Shown in pieces: positions 22,286-32,529 of a stretch of 64,000 nucleotides of DNA. Within the stretch, counting starts at the first letter, position 1; every line of letters starts with the position of its first letter. A program made the position numbers and the translations under genes. Origin of the DNA: Isoetes taiwanensis. Its lineage: Eukaryota; Streptophyta; Lycopodiopsida; Isoetales; Isoetaceae. The notes under the pieces are model-generated. The model was not told where the DNA came from and made no database searches. It worked only from the letters and a program-made list of their open reading frames with translations. Location of the stretch: the NCBI GenBank assembly GCA_021234155.1, contig JAJEKV010000075.1:558001-622000 (forward strand). Reading direction: 5' to 3'.

Positions 22286-23700
22286 TTCTTTGTTTTGGGG
22301 GCGCCACCTGCCCTTTGTCGATTAGGGAGCATGGGGATTGCCAAATTAGGGCATCCAGCCTGATCCCCTATCCTGTTTTGGCTCCCTCAATTAAGCCCAA
22401 AAGAAGGAGCGGGGGCTGGCGCCATCATACCAAGCAAAGCGCCACCATACCAAGTCAGACCACTGAACCCTCAACTCTCGGGGAGATGGAGCCGCCCCAT
22501 GGTAGCGAGTCCAGCCCGGAACTTCGGGTGGGTGGCTAGGATAGCCGTCAATTCTAGATAACGCCCTATTGGGCCTTGGTTGTGTTAGTTTCTCTGTTCT
22601 CTTTGTGTTTCAATCATAGGAACTAACCCTTGGTTGTAAAAGTAAGTCTCTTTATATTCAATTCTTGTTCTTGCTCTCGAAAGGATGGATTGTTAATTCT
22701 TTGTCTAGTCGACTCTGAAATGGGGGGGGGGGGTACGGGGGTAGAGACCTCCAGAGCCATGTATTGTAGTATGCTCCTAGATGGCATACTGTAGAGTCCC
22801 ATTAATTGGGCTGTGCACAAGAGCCCACGGTCCTAGATGCTATGGTGCGGCTTAGCACCAGGACAAGGAACACGGTGGTGAAGTGGGGTGGGGTCTTGCA
22901 CGAACATACAAGGCTCACGAGACTTCTCTGATGAGCTAGGCCTGATAGCCGGTCCGCGTTGAGGGCGGGTATGGAGTCGACACTCCACAGGTGTAGTGGT
23001 GTGACCATTATGGGGCACCGTGCACTTTGAGTAGATTTAGGGTGAGTAAAGTGGTGCGGATGCGGGGGTGGCTGATGCGGCCGCGTATTCTCTAGCTCAC
23101 CCATGGAACCCTTGTGATTACGGAAGGGGCGCTTCCCGACACGCCTCATCGGACCGGTCCATGAACACAGGTAGGTTCAAGGGTGATACCTTGAGCTGCG
23201 TCTCCAGGAAGGCTATAAGCGAAACCATAGCATGAATCGACCCATCTGCAAAGTGTGCACAGGAGGGGCGGATGGAGTGGACAACCCTAGCCGATGTTCT
23301 ATGCCAGCCAGCGCCATCGCAGGGCTTCGATCTGGCGATCTCTTGAGGCCCGGCCGTCGGTCGATCCCTGCTTGGATGCAGTAGGGGTAGAACTTGGGGT
23401 TTGGGCATTTTCTTAGGTTTAGATGCATATTCTATGCCGATGGTATTTGGATGGATGCGCCATCCTTCGTGGTGGATGTTTATGTATATTTATGCTGTGT
23501 GCTAACCCTTGTATTCATGCTTCCGCGACGTAGGGGTCCCATTGAAGGCGTGGGCCGAATGACCCCTTCGTGTCCTTCTTTCGGGCATCATTTCATAGAT
23601 GGCCCGAAATAGACGGAGGGCCCTGCTCATGGTTGCCATGGGAGGGGAAAGTCCCCGTATGTATACGGCCGAGGGACGTATATATTCTGGGAGCGTCACA
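22053..23700 (+). repeat. 3' LTR of inner chromovirus
   Basis: Begins TGTGGCGTTCCACG after a purine tract and ends GAGCGTCACA at 23700, giving imperfect terminal inverted repeats. GTAAG at 23701-23705 repeats the 5' flank at 9259-9263. Confidence 0.88.
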
Positions 23701-23705
23701 GTAAG

Positions 23706-25123
23706 GAAGTAATTTCAATCGCGCAACACATCTCAGTGAAGTAATTACTTAAGTGCATCACGAGGAATGAGGTCGTACATACTTAAGCTACAAGCGGGAC
23801 CCTTCAAGATTTTGGAGCGAGTAGGGAGCCAAGCCTACAAGCTCGACTTACCTACCCACCTTAAAGTCCACAAGGTCTTCCATGTGAGCCTGTTGAAGAG
23901 GCACACCCCAAACCCGGAGGAGGTTTTAGAAACCCCAACTTTGTTGGCAATGACGGAGGAGCAAATTGAAATAGTGCCCGAGCTAATCCTCGACAAGGCA
24001 TTCAAGAAGACGAGAAGGTCTCAATTCCTCCAATAATTGGTCAAGTGGAAGCACTTGTCCGTGGAAGACGAAATTTAGGTATTGAAACAGGATCTAGAGA
24101 AGCAATACTCGGACTTTATGAAAGAGTTCGACGGCCGAGTCATCTCCGAGCTGGTCCACGCCGACTTGCCAGGTGCTTAGTTAAGTGTATGTCTTAGTAT
24201 AGCTTTAGTAAGGCATATGCATTCAAGCTAGTAGAATGCATATGCCAAAGTCTTGGAAGTGTATGCGATGATGAGATACGCTCTAAAGGCATTCTCTAGG
24301 CCAACACGCACCAAGAGTGCGCATGACCAGGAGGGTCATGTGAGAGGAAGAGCGGCATGGTGGGCGATGATGAGATACGCTCTAAAGGCATTCTCTAGGC
24401 CACCACGCACCAAGAGTGTGCATGACCAGGAGGGTCATGTGAGAGGAAGAGTGGCATGGTGGGCGATGATGAGACCATCATTCGGATGATCTCTATGCCA
24501 CGATGCAGGGCACGCGCACCTGACCATAGGGGGGTCATGATGAGGTATGAGTGATCATGCGCGATGATGGGACCCTAGCTTAAACCCTCAGGGGCATGAG
24601 GCACTGCGGGTGTACTCAATCAAGGGGATCGTGTACAAGGTAGCACCCGATCATGGGCAATGATAGGATCATCTTAAATAGTCCTTAAGCTCAAATCCTT
24701 ATGGGGCCATGATCGAGTGCAAGGTAGTAGGGTAACCTTGAGCTAGTAGTTCGGCTCAAGGAGGTAATTAAGGGGTGGTCCCCTAAAACCACAAACTTAT
24801 TAACTTAAATAACATAATGTGCTACTTGTGCAGGTTAGTGAAGGGAAGCATGGAGGAGGGAGCACGTTACGAGAAGACAGGAGTCATAGATTTTAACTTA
24901 ACTATGAACTCCTAAATTTGTGTATATTTTTATAATAATATTCGATAGTCGATATAGCTATATAATTTTGTATAGCCTATAAATATAGCCTAGTAATTAA
25001 CGAAAAATTGATCTTTTCAATAGAGTTAAGTTCCTATATTCTTGTTGTGAGTTTTGCAGGGCTGTTGCAGGTTCGTCACCTTAGCATAATGCTGAGGACA
25101 GCATTATCCTAAGGGGGGGATAA
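23706..25123 (+). mobile_element. Outer gypsy element, right internal part: integrase C-terminus, chromodomain remnant, 3' region
   Basis: 23767-24036 reads through a typical integrase C-terminus (GPFKILERVGSQAYKLDLP, HKVFHVSLLKRH) into the start of a chromodomain (LDKAF-KKTRRSQFLQ), with WKHLSVEDE-like traces to about 24180. A long 3' untranslated region follows with 99-bp tandem units and a purine tract (AAGGGGGGGATAA) immediately before the LTR at 25124. Confidence 0.78.
24265..24475 (+). repeat. 99-bp tandem repeat in the 3' region of the outer element
   Basis: Two nearly identical 99-bp units, 24265-24363 and 24364-24462, begin GCGATGATGAGATACGCTC. A third unit starts at 24463 but diverges after about 12 bases. 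Each unit contains CATGACCAGGAGGGTCATG, a near-palindrome that can form a hairpin, and a degenerate further version occurs near 24510-24535. Confidence 0.85.
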
Positions 25124-26672
25124 TGTGATGTTCCAGGGAAATATACGCCATAAATACGTATATTTCCAGGTCCGTCACTATACAAGTCTATCTTCATAGC
25201 CTTGTATACCATATATTGTGGCACTAGGGGGCATGACTAAGTTATTCATATAACTTAGCCAACCTTAGGTTAAGACCATTTTTCACGTGCACGAAACCAC
25301 CCTATTGGAGCCACGTGGCATATCATGTGGACCCTAACCTATAAAGGCCTAACCCCTAACCCTAGGCCTCTTTTCTGGCTCCAGCAGCCCCCTGGAGCGT
25401 GTGCGCGTCAATAGGAGTGGGAGCTACTTCAACCACCTTGAAGACCATGGAGACGCCGGGCATAGGAGGGAGTTCCTCAGGAGCAGGTATTTCGGCATAG
25501 ATTTCTTTTTAGATCATCTGAAAGTTAGGACTCCAGATGAGCTAGCATTTCGTGTCTCTAGTAAAGCCTTCCTAGAACCCTCCGTCCAGATCTTAAACCC
25601 TAATCAATGAACACTAACTGTAAGTTAGATACATATGATTAGGTTTAGATGTTCTTCTCATTATTATCATGTTATGTGGATATGTGATGTTGGTTGATCA
25701 TGTTTGCTCCTCTTGTATTGGGAAGGGGGGTAGAGACCTAGTAGCCATTACTTAGTGATGCTCCTAGTTTAGACCCCTTTAGTTCCTATTATTATGCGGC
25801 CTGTGCATAGGAACCCACCGGGCTATGGGAGCTATGATATGACTCAGCACTATATAACGGGGCTAGAGGCGAGACGGAGGAGGGTCCCTGCTGAGCGTGG
25901 CTACTGGGGACCCCATAGCGGGCTAGGCTTATGGCCGGTCACTTCGAGTGGGCCGGGATGGGTCCGACACCTCCTGGGGCAATGGTGTCGCCCTGCCTCT
26001 CAAGAGCTGCATGGGACAGCCTGGCTCTTGTTTTGGGGGGTTAAGTCGGGGAAGAATCATGTGTCGCCAGGATTCTCTAGCCGCCCGTAGAACCTCTAGA
26101 CCCCGGGAAGGGGAGATGGAACCCTTCCTGCCTCGACGGACCGAGGAGATGCAACCCGGAGTAGTCCCGATGGGTGATGCCATGAGATTGCGTATCCGGA
26201 AGGCTAGAGCCGTACCAGAGCTCGATCTAGTCCATCTGCAAAGTGTGCACAGGAGGGGCGGATGGAGTGGTCAACCCTAGCCATTGTCTATAGCCAGCCC
26301 CGCCATTGTTATGACTCGGTCTGTTCTATCTTGAGGCCTAGCCGTCAGTCTACCTCCCCATGAGTCTGAGCCTTGGGTAGGAGCTCTCATGTTTGACGGT
26401 GTATGTTTGTCTCTGTTGTAGCTATGGATATGTGGATGTGCTACCCTTCGAGGTAGTATGATGTATTGTTATTGCTAGTTCTAACATTGTTTATGCTTCC
26501 GCTGTGATGCCCAGAGGGGAAGGGCGCGCAAGACACCTTCGTGTCCCCTTCCCGCACTAGGGATACCCTGGAGTGCGGGATAGACGGAGGGCCCGTGCGG
26601 TCGAAGGACCGGATGGGGGATTTCCTACGGAGTATATGGCCGGGCGCTGTATATTTTGTAGGGAACGTCACA
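25124..26672 (+). repeat. 3' LTR of outer gypsy element
   Basis: Begins TGTGATGTTCC and ends GGGAACGTCACA, bounded outside by CATAT (26673-26677). It is about 320 bp longer than the 5' copy. Its later half shares blocks with the inner element's LTR (for example TCTGCAAAGTGTGCACAGG near 26235), so the two families are related. Confidence 0.87.
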
Positions 26673-26677
26673 CATAT

Positions 26678-27008
26678 ATTGCATTTTGACAATGCGCGTA
26701 GATACATGTTCCCTATGGGTTCTCTATTTGGGAGTTACTCTCTTTTGAAAAGATCGGATGTTTTGATGCGCTTATTTCGAGAATGCAGCTCCAAGGCTTC
26801 AGCTCCATACATCGTGCATGGGATGCCTGATTGGAAGGGATTTGTTGAAGAGTATATTCCTGATAAATCTGAACATTTGATTGGTCACTTAAAACTGTTT
26901 TTATTGAAATTCTCCACGAAAGATGATTACTTCCAAAATGCTGCAGCGAATGGACAACCATCTCTGGAGCTATGGAGGTGCAACAACATTACTCCCAAGT
27001 GGGTTTAG
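26678..27008 (+). other. Coding-like segment of unknown origin at the insertion site
   Basis: Immediately right of the outer element's target duplication a frame stays open for about 110 codons to TAG at 27006. It has a balanced, protein-like composition (ARRYMFPMGSLFGSYSLLK, MPDWKGFVEEYIPDKSEHL). I do not recognise the family. Before the retroelement arrived it was continuous with 6300-6690, where no matching exon is obvious. It may be the end of a host gene or of an older DNA transposon. Confidence 0.35.
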
Positions 27009-27755
27009 ACTCCTTAACATCCTGTTTGGGTTCAAACCTGTGGTTCGAGTTCCCCCTGAAGCGAAATGAAGAAGATGATTTTAGAAGGATATGAAGCGGT
27101 CGCAAAGAAAAAGTGCTCTAGATTTACAAAATCAAACAACCGGAGCTCCCTTTGCTTTTGCTGGACTTTTGCATTTTTGCAGCATAATCGGCCCTGCATT
27201 CTTCTTCCAACCACATCCGACCTCTGTAAACGACTTCGAGCTTATTCTACTCCGATTCCATAGCCATAACCATAGTTTTCTTCGGCATGGCTTTGGTCCC
27301 TGATTGAACAACCCTTTCTAAGGGGTATTTTGCCAATTTTTTTCGCACTTATGGAGGAACAAATATGTTGGAACAGAGCTTGAAACAGAGCTATGCCAGA
27401 ATCTGCGACAATATCTATTGTTGAAAAGAACATTTGCGAGATTATCAGAATAATCACTGGAATATTCTTTAAAACCGAATATTCTGATGATTATGAAAAT
27501 AACCTTACCTTGATCCAACGGTCGGCAACGATCGGATTGATAGAACTTGCAAGGACAAATCCTATACCAGCAAAAGTTCCCACTCCATGTATTTCTACTA
27601 CAGTGAGGGCAAGTAGGATATGTTCTGGGATTTGAGGGCAAAGGAGCATTGACATAGGACTTGAGTTCCAGCAGTTGCTTGGTCTACAAGTGCTTCTGAG
27701 ACCTTGGAAATGACACAACCTCTGGTCAAGGTATAAATTAGTGGCTAATAATCGC
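27009..27755. other. Spacer, nothing recognised
   Basis: No supported gene. The area 27470-27510 contains a GAATATTC / AGAATATTC pair that could fold, but no element boundaries are visible. Confidence 0.4.
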
Positions 27756-28076
27756 CGTTTGGCTAAAGTTTGGGCTTCAATATTAGGGTTTTGGCAATTT
27801 TTAATAGGACAAAAATTTCAAAAATATTGAAAACTTTAGCCGACTATAAAGAGATTTCTTTAAATAATTTCAAGGATTCGACAAAGCATTTACAGTTCTC
27901 CAAGGTATTTCCCTTACTTTAGCCAGAGTTTTGTAATTTTGCTTCAACTTTTACAATATTTTCAATTAGTTCTAAAATCCTTTTAGGTTTGGCTAAATTT
28001 TTACTTGATCTTCTTAGGAACTTTAGCCAAAATATAAATAAGGATTAGAGAACATTCATGCAACTATAGCCAAACG
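27756..28076. mobile_element. Candidate MITE, 321 bp
   Basis: The ends are inverted repeats: CGTTTGGCTAAAGTT at 27756-27770 and AACTATAGCCAAACG at 28062-28076, with one mismatch over 15 bases. The interior is A/T-rich, non-coding and repeats the sub-terminal word AACTTTAGCC or its complement several times, as MITEs often do. I could not find a clear target duplication, so the superfamily is not assigned. Confidence 0.6.
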
Positions 28077-28891
28077 AAGTTTATGTTCTTGCATCTAGGA
28101 GATTCTTAAATTATACCTTGCCTCTGGTACTTAGAGAGAATTCGGTCACATCTCTTAAACAAATGTATCTAATGCTGAAGCATCCTAAGCACCACTGACT
28201 ATCAACAAAGTATAAATCAAATGGCCACTAACAATAATGGCAATTATGGAATTAGGACATCTGAAAGACATTAAACAAATATGTCCTTTGCAATGCACTA
28301 GACTTACTTTGCAACAACTAGATACCCCTAGAGATGATTAACAATATCTCTAAAATTGCTTCATTGGATACCAATAAACCAAATTCCACTAATTCGTAAG
28401 TTGTGAGCTGGATGACTATCACAACTCCATGACATCAACTATGCATTCCATTGCTGGCATTGAAATTTGATTCCCTAGGCAAGATCGCCCTAGAATTGCT
28501 ATTCTTTGTTAGATAATCTACCATTTGGACACAACATCATTGTCTTTAAAATTGTCGAAACAAGAACAGAATCTAGCATGTGAGAGGGTGAAACTTCTTT
28601 TGCAACAAAGAATTGGACCTTAGTCTATGATGCGTTATAGAGATAATGACAAAGTCAAACTAGAATGCGTCTAGTATATTCTCAAATCATGTTTCATGTA
28701 TATAACCATACAAATAATCACTGGTTGATGGGATGCCCAGTGACTGAGTCAAAACATCTATGCACGTTTGATAAAGATTGTTTACATATCTTTTCAAATC
28801 GTGCTTATTTATTCTGTTCATAAAATGTAAAAAGTACTATCTCCTCATAACCTATACATTTTTATTCATAGGCCTACACTTTACAAATAAT
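28077..28891. other. Spacer downstream of receptor kinase 1, nothing recognised
   Basis: A/T-rich with no coding signal. Its right part must contain the 3' untranslated region and poly(A) site of the minus-strand gene ending at 28892, but no single signal stands out. Confidence 0.4.
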
Positions 28892-31486
28892 CTATGGAAA
28901 ACATGATTTCTTGCCATTCCCGCTCTTTTCTATATCGAAGAGCAGGTTACGAATTTCCTTCATAGTGGGTCGACTTAGAGGGTTGTCGCTGCAGCACGCC
29001 AATGCAATGGTTATCAGATCACAAATCTGGTTCATATTATTACTACTGTTTTTCGCAAGCAAAGGATCAATGATTTCAATCGGGTTAGAATCCTGAACCC
29101 ACTTAGAAATCGAAGACCCCAGTTGAAATTTCTCATCTGTGGGCCTGGTTCTAGTTATGAGCTCCAGAAGAAGAACTCCATAGCTAAATACGTCGCCTTT
29201 TTCAGTAAATCTTTCGCCATAGTCTGCAATCGGCTAGAAAGTCAGGTCAGACTTTTTTATAAAGACGGGAAGAAGCGGAAGAGTTTGCTTACCAGGAGGT
29301 GCGTATCCTGTAAATCCATTTTCTGAATAATTGTTGATCTTGGCTAAACCAAAATCAGCCACATAAGGTACCATATTTGCGTCCAGGAGAATATTTCCAG
29401 TCTTTAGATCACAGTGTAACACAGGTTCGACCAATTGATGATGCAAATAAGCCAGAGCTTCTGCAACGCCTTTGGATATGGAAAATAGGGTTTTCCAGTC
29501 TAACCCTAATTCTTGTTTGTACAGAAAACCTTCGAGGCTCTGTTCCATCAGGGGAAGCACAAGAGCCCTAAAATTTTCCTCAGCGCAGTAGCCTATAAAA
29601 CGGGCCAGGTTTTTGTGGGTTGCATTTGCCGCAGCTTGAATTTCTGATGTGAATATTGCAGCAAGATATGCACCATCTTTTGAATCTTGATTCACTACTT
29701 TGATAGCAACTGACGTGCCATTATAGAGATGGCCCTTGTACACTGTGCTAAATCTTCCTTTTCCTATAATGTTAGCAGGGTTAAAGTTATCTGTGGCTTG
29801 ATTCAAATCTTTTAGGCTGAATTTGACCATATTTTTGTGCCCTCCTTTGCCAATCTTTTTTCTTCTCCTGATCTCAAACATCATTAGAATCGCTGCTACA
29901 AATGCTAATGCAGCAAATCCAAATGGAACACCCAAGTATTGGCCAATAAACTTGCTCTCGCTTGTAGGATTGCTTTCGCATTTCAGTGCTAAAGGCCTGC
30001 CACATAGATGAGGATTAGATAAAAATGATGATTCTGTGAGATTTTTGAAAACACCATTTTCAGGAATGGCACCTTGAAAATCATTGTTAGATAGATTTAA
30101 GAAGACTAAGGTTGGCATCTGAGCTAGAAATGTGGGGATCTCTCCAGAAAGCTTGTTAATGGAAACATCCAAGGATTTCAAGAGCGTTAGATTGCTCAAT
30201 GTTGTTGGAATAGGACCTTGCAGAGCATTTGAAGAGAGATCAATTTTAAGAAGGGACTTGCAGCTTCCTAAACTCTCTGGAATCACATTCTCAAAATGAT
30301 TTCCATGCAAATTCAGAGTGGTCAATGTAGTAAGAGCTCCAATCTGAGATGGTATTGGGCCTTGGAGCTTATTTTTTTCCAAAAGCAAACTTCTAATAGA
30401 TGTGCAATTAAAAAGCTCAGTAGGAATCTGGCCTGTGAAAAAATTCGATCCTAGCTGAAGAGATGTCATCTTGTTCATCCTCCCTATTTCAGCAGGAATT
30501 GGACCTGTTAGCATGTTGTCATGCAACCATAGGAATTGCACATTGATTAGTCTTGTAAGTTCCACTGGAAACCCGCCTGTAAGTAAATTTCCATTCAAAA
30601 GAAGTGCCCAGCTCAAATTCACAAGCCCACCCAATGATCTTGGTATTTGTCCAGTCAATCCATTGTGTGAAATATCTACAATGATCAACTTGGATAAATT
30701 GCCAATCTCTTCTGGTATATGTCCAGTGAGGTTGTTTACATTCAACCATAGCTGCTCAAGCTCTGTCAGGCCTCCAATCTCTGCAGGAATTGAACCTGAC
30801 AGATAATTGTAGGACAGATACATGCCAGTAAGTCTCTTGCAATTTACCAACATGCTTGTAGGAATTGGACCAGTGAGATGGTTATCATAAAGACTGATAT
30901 TTTCTATCATGGTTAACTGGTCAAATTCTGGGGGAATAGGTCCCTCAAGAATATTTTTATAGAGACCAAGATTAACTATCTTAGTGCAGTTGGAAAGAGA
31001 GACTGGAATAGAACCGGTGAGATAGTTCTGGCCCAAGAACAGGTATTGTATATTAGACAAGAAACCAAAAGTTGATGGAATGGTCCCTGAGAGATTATTA
31101 AAACCCAGATGCAGAAACTGAAGATTGGTAAGTGATCCAAGAGATGAAGGGATTGAGCCAGAGAGATGATTTCCAGACAAATCTAATGTGGCCAAAGCTG
31201 TGCAGTTTGAGAGCTCTGCAGGAATTTGCCCTGAAATGCCAAGGCCTGTCAAGTTGAGAGCAGTAATTCTGCCATCTGAATTGCATTGGATACCAGTCCA
31301 GTTGCAAGTGGGATTAGCATCCCTGACCCAGCCTTGAACTGAAGAGCTAGAACTCGATGGCAGCGTAATTTCACGCAGAAATGCTTGCAGAGCTTTGACA
31401 TCTTGACCTTGCAATGTAGTTCCAGATGCTTTTGCAATGAGCCATATGCATGAAACTATGAGGATCCCCATGCATTGTTGGGCCAT
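28892..31486 (-). CDS. LRR receptor-like serine/threonine kinase 1 (subfamily XII-like, non-RD)
   Basis: Two exons, 31486-29293 and 29223-28892, join at a 69-base intron with consensus ends (CTG|GTAAGC ... TTGCAG|AC) to give 841 residues. Order: signal peptide (about 1-21, hydrophobic ILIVSCIWLI), LRRNT with the CNWTGIQC cysteine pair (61-68), about 17 plant-type 24-residue LRRs (72-480), a membrane span (about 517-539) followed by RRRKK, then a cytosolic kinase from about 556. Kinase landmarks: glycine-rich loop GKGRFSTVY (575-583), VAIK lysine 596, HCD catalytic loop (691-693), DFG (711-713), DVFSYG. Cysteine in place of arginine in HRD makes it a non-RD kinase, as in FLS2, EFR and Xa21, so a role in pattern recognition at the plasma membrane is likely but inferred; the ligand is unknown. 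It could instead be closer to At2g24130-like kinases. All key residues are present and no break is seen. Confidence 0.93.
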
Positions 31487-31517
31487 TCTTGCTTGACCAT
31501 TTAGAACTTGAATCTGC

Positions 31518-31530
31518 CAATTTATAGTAG
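31518..31530 (-). promoter_or_regulatory. Possible TATA box of receptor kinase 1
   Basis: CTACTATAAATTGG on the minus strand lies about 35-45 bases upstream of the ATG at 31486. That would give a very short leader, so either the leader is short or another start site is used. Confidence 0.35.
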
Positions 31531-32472
31531 AACCTTTACATGATAATCCTCGTTACAGCTGGATTTAAAATTACATGGCGGCCATTTTCACGTTCAAAAG
31601 GCAGCATGAGCATGATGGTGTCTATCATCTATTAAATATCAGTTCCTCTAACAATTATTCCTACCAAGTACAACGAAATATGGTCAAACATGGTATACTA
31701 AGCTGCATCAAATTATAACTTAATGCACGTTCAAGCCTTAATTACGCTAGGATTAAGATGACATGAACGACACTTGTTTCCTGCTTTATTAACCTTATTA
31801 TTATTTGAAAACCAATTCCAGCTTTTGCTAGAGCTTTGACTTTTACCATCTAGACTTTTGGAATGCTTGGCCATCTTTTCTTTTAGTTTCTTTATTGCTT
31901 TAAGGTATCTAATTCCGAGCATTGCTTTGTTGTGTCTAACGTTGACAATTTTAGAAATTAGTTGTGCCTCACTATCTATAAAAGTCAGCTACAAACTAGG
32001 GCATATTTTATTTGTTAAAAAGTAAAAATGAGATTAACCTTGCATTTGAAATGGGAACATGTCTTCAGTCAATGTTAGAGTAATATTGGTGCTGGTCATA
32101 AGTGACATAAACCATGAGAGAATCATACCATTATGTGAGGTTGTAGACATTTTCTAAAGTAGTAAAAAAATTTCCTCCTGCCACGACGTGGCCTTGGGTT
32201 GTATGCCTTTGCCTTTGTTCTACATCGTGCAAATCTTTGTTGGACATATGGAATATAATTCAAAAAAATTTACAGGTGGCGTGCAACAACACCTAAACAA
32301 GTTCAAATATTCAAGGTGGATTTGAGATCTACAAAACCACAACAACTACAATTTTGTTTACTTCTCTTCCAATCTTTAAAATGTATCTTACTTCTTTACC
32401 GAATAGACAACAAAGATGAATCTAATTACTCACCTAACCTTAATCCGATAGTAATATGCTTGCTAATTGGGT
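31531..32472. other. Spacer upstream of receptor kinase 1
   Basis: A/T-rich, with no supported gene. It presumably contains the regulatory region of the minus-strand kinase gene. Confidence 0.4.
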
Positions 32473-32529
32473 CTCATAGGCCAGTTGGTCTTCGTGAACG
32501 ATAAAAATACATTCTATTCTATTCTATTT
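32473..32529 (+). mobile_element. LINE-type 3' end with (ATTCT)n tail
   Basis: The block CATAGGCCAGTTGGTCTTCG, then TGAACGATAAAAA and an ATTCTATTCTATTCTATT tail, matches the 3' end of the LINE at 38866-41950 (minus-strand CATAGGCCAATTAGTCTCCG, TGGACGATAAAAA, CTCTATTCTATT). It is therefore probably a severely 5'-truncated LINE copy, or a SINE that borrowed this LINE tail. The 5' edge is not clear. Confidence 0.6.

Larger units (their letters stand above)
9264..23700 (+). mobile_element. Inner Ty3/gypsy chromovirus, complete in outline, 14.4 kb, with non-retroviral cargo
   Basis: LTRs lie at 9264 to about 10905 and at 22053-23700. The element is flanked by the 5-bp duplication GTAAG (9259-9263 and 23701-23705). 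A primer-binding-like TGGTATCGAGC starts near 10910. Reading left to right there is a long 5-kb leader/cargo region, gag with a zinc knuckle (about 16.05-17.24 kb), protease, reverse transcriptase, RNase H, integrase and a chromodomain (to about 20.79 kb), then a duplicated 3' region and the 3' LTR. The frames are broken many times. The LTRs are roughly 93-95% similar by eye. At 11.1 kb the internal region is about twice the usual chromovirus length, because of the leader/cargo block. Confidence 0.88.
6691..26672 (+). mobile_element. Outer Ty3/gypsy element, split by a second gypsy element
   Basis: The LTR pair 6691-7927 and 25124-26672 is bounded by the 5-bp duplication CATAT (6686-6690 and 26673-26677). 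A tRNA-Met primer-binding site, TGGTATCAGAGC, begins at 7929, and a purine-rich tract ends just before 25124. Internal sequence is split into 7928-9263 and 23706-25123 by the complete inner element. The right part encodes the integrase C-terminus and a chromodomain-like end, which places it among chromoviruses. Most of pol is absent and the frames are broken, so it is a fossil. The LTR ends TGTGA(C/T)GTTCC and GGAACGTCACA form a terminal inverted repeat. LTR similarity is roughly 93-95% by eye outside one large length difference. Confidence 0.85.

Noticed and set aside
29234-29292. Reading receptor kinase 1 through to the stop after GYAPPGKQ as a truncated kinase
   Set aside because: The GTAAGC donor and the TTGCAG acceptor at 29224 restore the second half of the kinase in frame, and kinase 2 has the same intron.
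32160-32280. Possible tRNA-derived SINE head before the LINE-type tail
   Set aside because: No convincing pol III A and B boxes could be placed.
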